Assembly (NCBI RefSeq): GCF_000803265.1
Contig: NW_014575396.1
Span: forward strand, 62,001 to 126,000
Origin: Ordospora colligata OC4
Lineage: Eukaryota; Microsporidia; Ordosporidae
Length of the DNA stretch: 64,000 nt
Direction: 5' to 3'
Part shown: piece after piece, positions 44,799 through 54,443 of the stretch
Numbering within the stretch: the stretch's first letter is position 1
Layout of the letters: every line of letters begins with the position of its first letter
Program-made: the position numbers and the translations under genes
Notes under the pieces: model-generated
Told to the model about the DNA's origin: nothing
Seen by the model: the letters and a program-made list of their open reading frames with translations, nothing else
The model's database searches: none

Positions 44799-46211
44799 AT
44801 GAATACCAAGACACTCGTGCTGATCGTGTCAAACGAACTATGTGAGAGATTCTGTTTCTACGGACTGCGCTCAATTCTGTTCTCATTCCTGCGGGTACAA
44901 TATTCTTTCTCTGCTAAGAGCTCAACAGCATTCCTCCACTTGTTCATCTCAATGAGCTACTTGTTTACATTACTGGGTGGAATTGTGTCTGATATGGTAT
45001 TGGGGAAATACAACACCATAGTCATTCTAGGCTCTGTGTATCTTGTAGGTACTCTCCTCCTTACATATGTCTCCATGGAATATGCATCTCAGGGATTGAT
45101 CCTGACAAGTCTATTGCTTATATCGCTTGGAACAGGAGGAATTAAACCATGCGTTGCTGCATTTGGTGGAGACCAGCTTGGACAGGCTAGCACATCTGAC
45201 AGAAAACGGTTCTTTGATCTTTTCTACTTCGCAATTAATATCGGAAGCATGGCCTCAATGATTATGATGCCGGTTTTATCTGATGTTGGGTGCCTTGGAA
45301 AGCAATCGTGCTATCCTTTGGCATTTGGAGCATCAAGCACACTACTTGGAGCATCAATGCTTCTATTTATGTCTGGCAAAAGTTCATATATAATAAAACC
45401 TCCTAGGAAGCAACAACTTGCAGACACATTTAGAATACTTGGCACTGCAATAAAGACAATGATCAATAAAAAACAAGAAGTAGCTCAAGAAAATGAAATT
45501 AAAGCAGCCACCGCATCTGAAAAGGTACATCATTTGGTATCAGTAAGTGATCAGCAAAAGCTCGTGCAGATTTCCAAGGTACTTTTACCTGCTGTATTCT
45601 TCTGGATGCTGTATGACCAGCAATCTTCGTCATGGATAGAACAAGGCACCAAAATGAGCACACATGCAAACATATTTGGAATACAGCTCGAGATTGTTCC
45701 TTCACAAATGCAGGCATTCAATTCAATATTCACCTTAGCACTTATTCCAATCTTTTCAAAGGTAGTTTATCCAATACTTGATGCAATAGGCATTCACCTT
45801 CGGCCAGTTGTGAGGATGAGTACAGGAATTGGATTTGTGTCAATCAGTTTCTTCATATCTGCATTCATACAACATAGAGTAGATGTGCTTGCATACAATC
45901 ATCAGCAGCTATCAATACTATGGCAGTTGCCTCAGTATATTTTGCTGACTGCTGGTGAAGTAATGCTGAACATAACAGGCTTGGAGTATATTTACTCAGA
46001 AGCTCCTGAGTCAATGAACTCACTATCACTATCAATGTGGTTGTTGACCGTTGCTGCAGGAAACATCCTTGTCATGCTTCTTTCGATGATTGATGTGGTT
46101 GCCTTGCTGTCTATTCCACATCACGACACCAGCACGTTCATATTCTATGGCACAATAGGCTTGCTTGCATCGATTAGAATGTTCTTAGCAAGAAGGCCAG
46201 CCAATAAATAG
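44799..46211 (+). CDS. Proton-dependent oligopeptide transporter (POT/PTR2 family)
   Basis: 470 residues, about 12 membrane segments. The ExxER proton-coupling motif is in NELCERFCFYG (Glu13, Glu16, Arg17); GTGGIKPCVAAFGGDQ and FDLFYFAINIGSMASM are the family signatures. It should import di- or tripeptides or related solutes with protons across the plasma membrane, fitting a parasite that takes host nutrients. Fungal PTR2 has about 600 residues; cytosolic loops are trimmed here. It is the only obvious solute importer in the window. Confidence 0.95.
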   Translation: MNTKTLVLIVSNELCERFCFYGLRSILFSFLRVQYSFSAKSSTAFLHLFISMSYLFTLLGGIVSDMVLGKYNTIVILGSVYLVGTLLLTYVSMEYASQGLILTSLLLISLGTGGIKPCVAAFGGDQLGQASTSDRKRFFDLFYFAINIGSMASMIMMPVLSDVGCLGKQSCYPLAFGASSTLLGASMLLFMSGKSSYIIKPPRKQQLADTFRILGTAIKTMINKKQEVAQENEIKAATASEKVHHLVSVSDQQKLVQISKVLLPAVFFWMLYDQQSSSWIEQGTKMSTHANIFGIQLEIVPSQMQAFNSIFTLALIPIFSKVVYPILDAIGIHLRPVVRMSTGIGFVSISFFISAFIQHRVDVLAYNHQQLSILWQLPQYILLTAGEVMLNITGLEYIYSEAPESMNSLSLSMWLLTVAAGNILVMLLSMIDVVALLSIPHHDTSTFIFYGTIGLLASIRMFLARRPANK

Positions 46212-46312
46212 CAACAGATTTTATATTATTCAGTTCATAACAGCATTACAGATCATGCTTACATATGTATTATTGGTTTAGGGATTTACAAGTGTAGTTG
46301 AACCCATGCCAC

Positions 46313-47254
46313 ATGATACGGACAACATTAAAAACATTGTTTTTACTGCTTGCCAACATTCTTATGCTCATGAACTGCTGTGTTCTTGGGACACTGCTCA
46401 CATCTGTAGACAACTTTAAGAAAGCTTATCGCAATATAAATGAGCAGCTCATGTATCTGCTACTGCTTGCAAATACAGGACTTGTTGTATTTACATTTGT
46501 AATTGTACAGAACTTAAACGACTTATTTTTGCGAAGGAGCCGCTCTTCGAGAGGCGTGGAGACAAAGCTCAAAGTTCAGTGGATTATTTTGCTCACAGCC
46601 ATGATTTTCCACATTGCATTTCTTATGCCAGGCGTAGCCACAAACATCGACAAACTCCTAAGTATAGATTTAATACTGCTGATGATAGTTGGAATATTTA
46701 TATTACAGGTAAGTGAAAGTATTAATTTTAGATTGCCAAGCTTGTTATCATATACTCAATACATCCAGATCTATTTGGATCGCAGCACAGAAGAAATATC
46801 CAGGAACACATCGACAAAACAGAAAGAATGTCCGAATATGCATTCTAACACAGCTATAGGTAATAAAGAGTGCACGCAAACAACCACAGCGATGTATGTA
46901 AAACTAATTGCATACATAATAAGTAGTAAAAACGGTATACAAGAGTTTATTGTGCAAATTAAACAAGGGCATAGTCAGGCCTGTATCTTGTCATCGATTC
47001 TACTTTTCATTTTGGATAGGATGCTACGATACCTTGTGTTGTCACACACCACACCGCTTATCGAGTTCATTCCCATCTCTCGCACAAGATACCTGATCTT
47101 TTTGCCGATGTTCATCCTGTACCTTTCCTCTTTGATGCCAAAGTCTTCTAAGACAGGTCTTGAAGGTGATGAATGTGTACCTGACTTTAGAAAGTTGGCG
47201 GTCATCAGAACAAAAATAAATCATTTATTTATACTTTGTGTTTCAGGTGTATAG
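46313..47254 (+). CDS. Uncharacterised multi-span membrane protein
   Basis: 313 residues from the ATG at 46313, seven bases after CCC. Four hydrophobic segments lie in the first 145 residues (LFLLLANILMLMNCC; LMYLLLLANTGLVVFTFVIV; WIILLTAMIFHIAFLMP; LILLMIVGIFIL) and two weaker ones at about 225-270. Between them is a Ser/Thr/Asn-rich hydrophilic stretch of about 70 residues. No transporter signature or N-terminal signal peptide separate from the first segment. Follows the transporter gene on the same strand by 100 bases. Confidence 0.72.
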   Translation: MIRTTLKTLFLLLANILMLMNCCVLGTLLTSVDNFKKAYRNINEQLMYLLLLANTGLVVFTFVIVQNLNDLFLRRSRSSRGVETKLKVQWIILLTAMIFHIAFLMPGVATNIDKLLSIDLILLMIVGIFILQVSESINFRLPSLLSYTQYIQIYLDRSTEEISRNTSTKQKECPNMHSNTAIGNKECTQTTTAMYVKLIAYIISSKNGIQEFIVQIKQGHSQACILSSILLFILDRMLRYLVLSHTTPLIEFIPISRTRYLIFLPMFILYLSSLMPKSSKTGLEGDECVPDFRKLAVIRTKINHLFILCVSGV

Positions 47255-47437
47255 GCGTTTCAATTGCAGGCAGATGTGCAGAATCCAGTATCTAACGATC
47301 TTAACTGACATATGTGTCCAAACTATTTAATTACAACAAACCTTGTAAATTATGATTTTGCATAATTGCATTTCATTTATTGCAAATGATGATCAATTAA
47401 TCAATGCATTGATTATGTTATTGGAGTACACAAACAC

Positions 47438-48292
47438 ATGCTTGCAATTGTGCTTTCGCTTGGCATACTAGGATTAAGCATTGCACGTGTGTTTTTCAGA
47501 AGACATTGTATAAGAAACAAACAAGTTCTGATTGTTGGTGGAAGTAGCGGGCTTGGGCTTGCTTTTGCAAAGATACTGAAGAAGGCAAGCAACACTGTCA
47601 CAGTAACATCAAGAAACGCTGAAAAGCTTAAAGCATTGGAGAAGGAGTGGGGATTCAACACCAAGATGATGGATGTTAGTTGTTTGGATATATGCCTTGA
47701 TTCCACAGAATACGACTACATATTCTGCTGTGCAGGGATTGCACATCCATCATACTTCATTGATCAGCCATTTGATCATTTTAAAGAATCCATCGATACA
47801 AATTACCTGGGCACTGTTGCAGTCCTGAGCCATTATGCCAGAGTCAACAAGCGACCGTTTTCATTTGTTATGGTAAGCTCAACCTTGTCATTGTTTACTT
47901 TTCCTGGATTTGGATCGTATTCACCATCAAAAGCTGCACTTGTGTCTCTATTCTATACTATTCAGGATGAAATGGAAAAATTAGGTATCCATCTTTACAT
48001 ATACAATACTGCATCTATCCTTACACCTGGATACATCAGAGAAAACACAACAAAGTCGTCCTATACAAAATCAATAGAAGAAATGTCGGCTCCGTGCACT
48101 GCAGAACAAAGAGCTATGACATTCCTGAATGCCATGCAAACAAGAAGAGCAATTCCATCAGACACATTCACGTATCTATGTCAGATAAGACACAACTGTG
48201 AATGCATGATCGACTACTTTCTCTTTCCGATTGCAGTACTTGCTGTTTATGCATCAAAAGTATTTTGTAGATGGAGATTCAGAAGAGTATGA
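47438..48292 (+). CDS. TSC10: 3-ketodihydrosphingosine reductase (TSC10/KDSR)
   Basis: 284 residues, short-chain dehydrogenase. N-terminal membrane segment (3-20), cofactor motif GGSSGLG, CAGIAHP-type segment, catalytic Ser in VMVSSTLS and Tyr/Lys in YSPSKAAL, then a hydrophobic C-terminal stretch (YFLFPIAVLAVYASK). This topology is that of TSC10, which makes dihydrosphingosine on the ER face using NADPH. An ORM homologue, which restrains sphingolipid synthesis, is encoded 9 kb downstream. Another membrane SDR is the alternative. Confidence 0.82.
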   Translation: MLAIVLSLGILGLSIARVFFRRHCIRNKQVLIVGGSSGLGLAFAKILKKASNTVTVTSRNAEKLKALEKEWGFNTKMMDVSCLDICLDSTEYDYIFCCAGIAHPSYFIDQPFDHFKESIDTNYLGTVAVLSHYARVNKRPFSFVMVSSTLSLFTFPGFGSYSPSKAALVSLFYTIQDEMEKLGIHLYIYNTASILTPGYIRENTTKSSYTKSIEEMSAPCTAEQRAMTFLNAMQTRRAIPSDTFTYLCQIRHNCECMIDYFLFPIAVLAVYASKVFCRWRFRRV

Positions 48293-48374
48293 ATGGTGTA
48301 GCACATTGCATTTATCAATACTCTCTTGTGTATCTCATGCATTTCTACATGACCAAAGAACTCGATTCAATCAA

Positions 48375-49052
48375 TCAAACAAATTTAATAGAACCATCTG
48401 ATTCAACAATCATTCTCTTGTCATTCAGAACAGTCTGTTCAAACAGTCTGTTGACAAATCCCCAATTCACAACATTCCACCAATTCTTTATGTACTCAAT
48501 CCTCGAGCTTCTGTACTTCAAATAGTATGCATGTTCCCACACATCCAGTCCAAGTATTGGGATCATCCTCGAGTTGCTCATGCATATTGTATCTTGGTTG
48601 TATGTTTTCCTCACTACAAGCCCATCTTCTTCTGGTCTGTAGCAAAGCCACACCCATCCAGATCCAAAAAGCGATGCTGAATTCTCATTAAACAGCTCAA
48701 TCATGCTTTCATGTGACCCAAATGATTTCTTAATCATCTCACTAAGCGCATGGCTTATGGGTTTGCTTGTACCAGGCGGGCACATCATTCTCCAGAACAA
48801 ACTGTGGTTGTAGTGTCCTCCTGCAAAGTTGCCTATCGACTTCCTTATGCTTGTACGGACACTTTTGATTCCACGACTGTTCTTGACATAGTGCATCAGT
48901 TCTGCTTCCTCAAGATCATTGTTGGCAAGAACCTTCTGCAGATTAGTAATGTATGCCTGGTGATGCTTTGTATGGTGGATCCGCATTGTATCTTGGTCAA
49001 TCACAGGTTCAAGCGCATCATATGGATACTCAAGTGTAGGTAATGTGAACAT
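48375..49052 (-). CDS. Manganese/iron superoxide dismutase
   Basis: 225 residues. Metal ligands are intact: His26 in the HHTKHH helix, His83 in YNHSLFW, Asp170 and His174 in DVWEHAYYL. It converts superoxide to peroxide and oxygen. Met-Phe-Thr-Leu-Pro at the very start means no transit peptide, so it is probably cytosolic. FAGGHYNHSLFW favours manganese but metal choice cannot be read safely. The start follows CCC by three bases. Ends 82 bases from the convergent TSC10. Confidence 0.95.
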   Translation of the reverse strand: MFTLPTLEYPYDALEPVIDQDTMRIHHTKHHQAYITNLQKVLANNDLEEAELMHYVKNSRGIKSVRTSIRKSIGNFAGGHYNHSLFWRMMCPPGTSKPISHALSEMIKKSFGSHESMIELFNENSASLFGSGWVWLCYRPEEDGLVVRKTYNQDTICMSNSRMIPILGLDVWEHAYYLKYRSSRIEYIKNWWNVVNWGFVNRLFEQTVLNDKRMIVESDGSIKFV

Positions 49053-49190
49053 GATGGGTTGCTCATTTTGACATTATTTGTGCATCTATGCATTCATGCA
49101 TAAAGTCATTATTATAAATTACAATATACCTGGCATGCTAGTGTTGTGTTGGAATGCATTATAAGATGCCCTTGATAGTAAGATGGATAA

Positions 49191-49538
49191 ATGAAGAAGA
49201 GCGTGGTCTGTGTACAAATCCCTAGAGATCCCAGAACAAATAAGATTGCATTTGTGACTGAGATGCCAAAGATGGTTGCAGATAGAATTGATGGTGATAC
49301 TTGGACCAAGATCATTTGTGAGTTGAACAAGATACTGGAGGATGCCGAAGCTGTATCTTTTTTGTCATTTTTGAAGACTGCTCTTGTGTTTCCACTGTTG
49401 ATTGGCCGTAGAAAAAGTATATTTGATTCAGTCAATGCATACCTTGAGTGTATGAATTTGCATCTGAAAAGCTATGGGATATGTATTTTACATCCTGGGA
49501 TTCACCAATACATTGAGCTTGAGCTAGAGCTAAGGTAA
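49191..49538 (+). CDS. ERF4/GOLGA7-type subunit of a palmitoyltransferase
   Basis: 115 residues covering the whole ERF4 domain: RDPRTNKIAFVTEMPKMVADRIDGDTW, LNKILEDAEAV, then TALVFPLLIGRRKSIFDSVNAYLE and ILHPGIHQYIELELEL, matching GOLGA7 in order and spacing. These proteins pair with a DHHC enzyme (ERF2/ZDHHC9) to palmitoylate Ras-like proteins. The two cysteines GOLGA7 carries for its own acylation are not obviously kept. No DHHC gene is in the window. Confidence 0.75.
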   Translation: MKKSVVCVQIPRDPRTNKIAFVTEMPKMVADRIDGDTWTKIICELNKILEDAEAVSFLSFLKTALVFPLLIGRRKSIFDSVNAYLECMNLHLKSYGICILHPGIHQYIELELELR

Positions 49539-49741
49539 TGCAAACATTAAATTGTTTTCTTTGTTTCTGATTGAATGCTAATACATGGAGAAGTTCATTG
49601 ATATTTGGTGATATGTGATACGAACCGATTAATTTGATGATTTACAGCATTCATGCTCGCGTGGATTAATTTAGTAGTGCATAGCATGAATATTTGGATC
49701 AATTGAAAGCTTCAAATGAGTAGAAATCTGCATCCTTAAAA

Positions 49742-52700
49742 ATGTACAGTAAGAATGCAGATTTTGTAGAGTGCGAACAGAAAGTGCTGGAGTACTGGAA
49801 AGAGAACAGGTGTTTTGAAAGAAGCTGTGATTTAAGCAAAGGACGGGAGAAGTTTACCTTCTATGATGGTCCACCATTTGCAACAGGACTGCCGCATTAT
49901 GGACACATTCTTAGCGGAACAGTTAAAGACACTGTGACAAGGTTTTTCTACCAACAAGGATTTGATGTAGACCGCAGGTTTGGGTGGGACTGTCACGGGC
50001 TTCCTGTTGAGTATGAGATTGATAAGAGCCTGGGAATAAGCAGTAGAGAAGAGGTGCTAAAGATGGGAATAGCAAAGTATAATGCAGAGTGCAGAGGAAT
50101 AGTGATGAAGTACAGTAAGGAGTGGGAGGCAGTTGTTGAAAGGCTTGGACGATGGATAAGCTTTGAGAATGGATACAAGACGATGGATCTAGATTTTATG
50201 GAGAGTGTGTGGAATGTCTTTAAGAAGCTTTTTGAGAGGGGATTGATATACAGAGGGTTTCGAGTGATGCCGTTTTCTACAACATGTTCCACGCCGCTGA
50301 GTAATTTTGAGTCGAATCAGAACTACAAGGATGTAAGTGATCCATCAGTTCTGATCGCTTTTCCGTTGCTTGAGTCACTTGAAGGACAGAAGGTGAGTAT
50401 GATTGCATGGACGACTACTCCATGGACACTGCCAGCTAATTGTGCGCTTGTGGTGAACCCGGAGTTTGTTTATGTGATGTTTGAGCACAAAACAGGATGC
50501 TACTTGATGTGTGAACAACGAGTTGACGAGTATTTCAAAGATGTGAAGGTGATCAAGAAGATGAATGGAAATGTACTTGAGGGTTTGGAATATGAGCCAC
50601 CATTTAGGTATTTTGAAGAGTACAGAAAGAAGGACTTTTTCAAGGTACTTGGGTCTGGATTTGTTACGAGCACTGATGGAACAGGAATAGTGCATTGTGC
50701 ACCTGGATTTGGAGAGAGCGACTACAATGTATTTGTTGAGAAAGGATTAATACGTGAGAATGATCTTGTGCCGTGCCCTGTTGATGAGAATGGAAAATAC
50801 ACGGACGAGGTAAGCGAATATGCAGGAATGTATGTGAAAGATTGTGATAAGAAGATTTTAGAGGCGATAAAATCTAAAGTAATGATGAATAACAGGATAG
50901 TTCATAAATATCCGTTCTGTTGGAGATCTGATACACCTCTTTTATATAAGCTTGTTCCGAATTGGTTTGTTAGAGTCAAGGACCATGTTGGAAGGCTTTT
51001 ACGTAATAATGAAAAGATCAACTGGGTGCCTGAGGGAATCAAATACAAGAGATTTCACAACTGGCTGGAGAATGCAAGAGATTGGTCGATTTCTAGGAAT
51101 AGGTTCTGGGGCACGCCGATACCTTTATGGGTTACGGGAGACTACGAAGATGTGATTTGCATTGGATCAGTTGCAGAGCTTGAGGAATTGAGTGGGAAGA
51201 AGATTGTTGATATACATCGGGAGAGCATTGACGACATTGTGATTGTGATAGATGGAAGAGAGTATAGGAGAGTTGATGAGGTTCTTGATTGTTGGTTTGA
51301 GAGTGGAAGCATGCCATATGCTCAAGACCATTGGCCATTCAGTGAGTCTAATAAGAATAATGAAGGAAGCAATAATGCAGAGAGTTTGGAAGATAGGATT
51401 AGGAAGATGGGTATAGGAGAAGAAGGTAATCTAGTGAAGCAAGGATTCCCAGCGAATTTCATTGGGGAAGGACTTGATCAGACACGTGGATGGTTCTATA
51501 CGCTACATGTGATCTCTTCGCTTTTGTTTGACCAGCCAGCGTTTCTGAATGTGATAGTGAATGGAATAGTGCTTGCAGAAGATGGATTGAAGATGAGCAA
51601 GAGGTTAAAGAATTATCCGGACCCATGCCATATACTGAATACATATGGGGCTGACTCTCTAAGGATGTACCTGATATCTAGTCCAGTTGTTGAAGCTGAG
51701 AATCTACGATTCAATGAGAATGGTGTGAAGGATGTGCTGAAGACATTGATTATTCCATGGTATAACTCTCTAGGGTTTTATATTGAAAGTAAGAATGGAT
51801 TGGATAATGTAGAGCAACATTGTGAAGTGAAACAGCACAAAGGAGCACTTGCGCTTGATGAATGGATCAAAATGTCTCTGGGAAACTTTGTTAAAGCTGT
51901 GGAGACACGAATGAAGAAGTATGAGCTTTCTGGAGTGCTGAGTCTAGCACTTGAGTTTTTGGATGATTTATCGAATTGGTACATTAGGATGCACAGGAAG
52001 GAGATTAAGGCAGGGCATTATGAAGTACTTGGAGAAGTATTGAGGATGTTTTCAATTGCCATGGCGCCATTTACGCCGTTTTTCAGTGAGTATTCGTACC
52101 AGTCGGTGATGCCTGGAGAAAGTGTGCATTTCCAGAAGTATCCTGAGTGTAAAGGAGGAAGCCATGTATTTGAAGAAGCAAAGAAAGTTATATGTGCAGT
52201 AAGACGGCTCAGGGAGGCAAATGCGATATCATTGAAGACACCACTGAAAAGTGTAATGCTGCTATGTACTAGTGAATTATATAGCCAGATACAAGAGTAC
52301 CTTGATGTCATTATGAAAGAGTGTAATGCTCTTGATGTGATTCATAAGGAGGATGATTTGAGTATGCTTGAGATCAGTGTAAAGCCGAATTTTCAGGGAT
52401 TGAAAAGTAGCGGTGAATGCATGAAGAAAAAGATGGAAATTATACGAGGTCTGTCAAAAGATCAGGCAGCAGTGCTTATGAATGGAGCATTGAATATTGA
52501 TGGAATGGAGATTCTGCCGAGTGATGTGCTTATTAGCAAGAAGATTTTATGCGATTCTGGGATATCTCAAGCATTTGATGGATTTGGCATTATTATTGAT
52601 AATACAATGAATAGTAAGGTTATTGAGATGAAGATAGCAAGGGAATTCCACAGCTATATTCAGAAACTCAGGAAGAGTTCAGGGTTGAGTGTGAGCGATG

Positions 52701-52852
52701 ATGTGGATGTGGATGTTGAATGTCAAGAGCTTAAAGAAACTGTTTCGAGGCATTTTGGAATATCATTTGGTGATTTGGGTATGCTAGCAGGAGAAGGCAC
52801 ATATGAATTCAATCAGTCTGTGTATCGTGTCTGTCTTTACAAGAGACATTGA
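49742..52852 (+). CDS. Isoleucyl-tRNA synthetase
   Basis: 1036 residues, cytosolic type. HYGH at 52-55 within GPPFATGLPHYGH, then GWDCHGLPVEYE; the editing domain holds TTPWTLPANCAL and GTGIVHCAPGFGE; LDQTRGWFYTL precedes KMSKR (about 617-621). An anticodon-binding helical domain and a C-terminal tail of about 200 residues follow. Charging and proofreading motifs look intact. The C-run here is only CC, ten bases before the ATG. Confidence 0.97.
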   Translation: MYSKNADFVECEQKVLEYWKENRCFERSCDLSKGREKFTFYDGPPFATGLPHYGHILSGTVKDTVTRFFYQQGFDVDRRFGWDCHGLPVEYEIDKSLGISSREEVLKMGIAKYNAECRGIVMKYSKEWEAVVERLGRWISFENGYKTMDLDFMESVWNVFKKLFERGLIYRGFRVMPFSTTCSTPLSNFESNQNYKDVSDPSVLIAFPLLESLEGQKVSMIAWTTTPWTLPANCALVVNPEFVYVMFEHKTGCYLMCEQRVDEYFKDVKVIKKMNGNVLEGLEYEPPFRYFEEYRKKDFFKVLGSGFVTSTDGTGIVHCAPGFGESDYNVFVEKGLIRENDLVPCPVDENGKYTDEVSEYAGMYVKDCDKKILEAIKSKVMMNNRIVHKYPFCWRSDTPLLYKLVPNWFVRVKDHVGRLLRNNEKINWVPEGIKYKRFHNWLENARDWSISRNRFWGTPIPLWVTGDYEDVICIGSVAELEELSGKKIVDIHRESIDDIVIVIDGREYRRVDEVLDCWFESGSMPYAQDHWPFSESNKNNEGSNNAESLEDRIRKMGIGEEGNLVKQGFPANFIGEGLDQTRGWFYTLHVISSLLFDQPAFLNVIVNGIVLAEDGLKMSKRLKNYPDPCHILNTYGADSLRMYLISSPVVEAENLRFNENGVKDVLKTLIIPWYNSLGFYIESKNGLDNVEQHCEVKQHKGALALDEWIKMSLGNFVKAVETRMKKYELSGVLSLALEFLDDLSNWYIRMHRKEIKAGHYEVLGEVLRMFSIAMAPFTPFFSEYSYQSVMPGESVHFQKYPECKGGSHVFEEAKKVICAVRRLREANAISLKTPLKSVMLLCTSELYSQIQEYLDVIMKECNALDVIHKEDDLSMLEISVKPNFQGLKSSGECMKKKMEIIRGLSKDQAAVLMNGALNIDGMEILPSDVLISKKILCDSGISQAFDGFGIIIDNTMNSKVIEMKIAREFHSYIQKLRKSSGLSVSDDVDVDVECQELKETVSRHFGISFGDLGMLAGEGTYEFNQSVYRVCLYKRH

Positions 52853-52947
52853 TTAAATTGATCTAGGAATCAGATTGCATGATATAATGTGTTTATTTTA
52901 TTAAATGGCATTTTTCTTGAAAATATTGCTTTACTTACGATTCCTAT

Positions 52948-54351
52948 TTAGTTTCGTTTTATAAGGCAAAGAAAATCGGCTATTCTTCTTTCATAGTCTT
53001 CGATCTGTTGGCCCAATCTATCTCTTTCATGAACGTTGGTTTCCTGGTTGATTTGTGTCTTTAGGTCGTCTACTCTTTCTTGAAGTTCGTTCATTGGCAC
53101 CAAGTACTCTTCTCCAACACGAGATTGAAGGACATCTATTATATTCTTCTGTTTGCTTATTGTTGCATTCTTAGATTTTATTGCCTCGTTTGCTTGCTTT
53201 AGCATGTCTCTTGCTGTAATCAAATCATTCTTTGTCTTTGAATTCTTGCTGCAAAGCTTTGTAATGGCCTCAGAAAATCGAATGTTTTCATTCAATAGTA
53301 TTTCAAGCTCCTTTTTTGTCTCTTCATTCTTTCCAACCTGTTGTTTGTAATTCTCAATCGTCTCTTTCATACCAAGGTTTTCTTGATGTAATTCATCAAT
53401 TCTTTGCTTCATTCTTTCAACGCTCTGCTTCATATCCATATATTCATTTCTAGCATTGCTTAATATTTGCATTGCTACAGCTGAATGTAATTCATTCTGA
53501 TAGTCACATTCACTAGTCATTTCCATTCCATTGCATGAATCACTACTCATCTGTCTCATACTGTTAATAATCAGTTCTTCATTTGCTTTCAATGCCTCAA
53601 TCTCCTTATCTCGTCCTGCAAGCTCTCTTGAACATGCATCAAGTTGTCTCGTTAAGTCACTGCATGTTCTTGACAAGTTTAGCTCTACCTCAAGAACCTC
53701 TCGCTTTGCCTCTGCATACATCCTCCTCAGCTTGCTACCAATCTTAGCAATGTATTCTGCATCATCCATCATTCCCTGTACATCCTTAATCATGCTGCAC
53801 CCATCTGTCATATAATGCATTTGCTTGCATTCTGATTGCTTACGCTCCATTCTTTGTGCCTGATATTTATTCACATCAAACAGTGGATCTCTATCGCGCA
53901 TCTCCTTACAAATCATGCCTCTTATCCTAGCTGCATTTCCAATACATGCTTCTTCCAGTATCTGCTTCATGAATGTTTTATCAAAATATTCTCTTGTAAA
54001 CAGCTTGTCAACTTTCATATTCAACTTTGAGTATATCTCATAAATACTGCTAAGATACACATTGTCTCCTGTATCTGCATTCTCACCAAACAGATCCCTA
54101 TATTCAAATAATCCATCGCTTTTCAGGTCCTCAGTGCTCGCATCTTCATCTATGCATTGATGCTTATCAATCGAAATCTTCATATCTGAGAGCGAAAGAA
54201 TGTCAAGTCCGTTTGCAATATATTTTCCCAATTGCTGTGATGTGTTCGGAGACTTTGGTGTGCATGTGTCATGATCTTTATCAATCAAATGCGATAGATG
54301 TGTTTTTTGAGTTTTAGAATGCTCTTGGTCAAATGCCTTTGCAAACTGCAT
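52948..54351 (-). CDS. Long coiled-coil protein, unrecognised
   Basis: 467 residues from the ATG at 54351, to which CCC is directly joined. Residues 1-150 are polar and probably partly folded (GLFEYRDLFGENAD; YLSSIYEIYSKLNMKVDKLF). Residues about 195-460 are nearly continuous heptads rich in E, K, M and Q (RRMYAEAKREVLEVELNLSRT; IETYKQQVGKNEE-like). Such proteins in fungi include spindle-pole, kinetochore and Golgi tethers. No domain decides among them. Confidence 0.8.
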   Translation of the reverse strand: MQFAKAFDQEHSKTQKTHLSHLIDKDHDTCTPKSPNTSQQLGKYIANGLDILSLSDMKISIDKHQCIDEDASTEDLKSDGLFEYRDLFGENADTGDNVYLSSIYEIYSKLNMKVDKLFTREYFDKTFMKQILEEACIGNAARIRGMICKEMRDRDPLFDVNKYQAQRMERKQSECKQMHYMTDGCSMIKDVQGMMDDAEYIAKIGSKLRRMYAEAKREVLEVELNLSRTCSDLTRQLDACSRELAGRDKEIEALKANEELIINSMRQMSSDSCNGMEMTSECDYQNELHSAVAMQILSNARNEYMDMKQSVERMKQRIDELHQENLGMKETIENYKQQVGKNEETKKELEILLNENIRFSEAITKLCSKNSKTKNDLITARDMLKQANEAIKSKNATISKQKNIIDVLQSRVGEEYLVPMNELQERVDDLKTQINQETNVHERDRLGQQIEDYERRIADFLCLIKRN

Positions 54352-54443
54352 GGGAGCAATGCATAGCCAAATAAAAGTATCAGACAAACAATTATCTTAC
54401 AATTTATGCTAGAGACAATCATGAAACAACAGACAGCCCTTGA

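Noticed and set aside
48271..48525. Plus-strand frame of 84 codons overlapping TSC10 and SOD ends
   Set aside because: Mostly antisense to SOD coding sequence and without resemblance to any family.
48375..49052. Recent bacterial transfer of the superoxide dismutase gene
   Set aside because: Base composition and the CCC start signal match neighbours; Mn/Fe SOD is widespread in eukaryotes, so the sequence alone gives no support.
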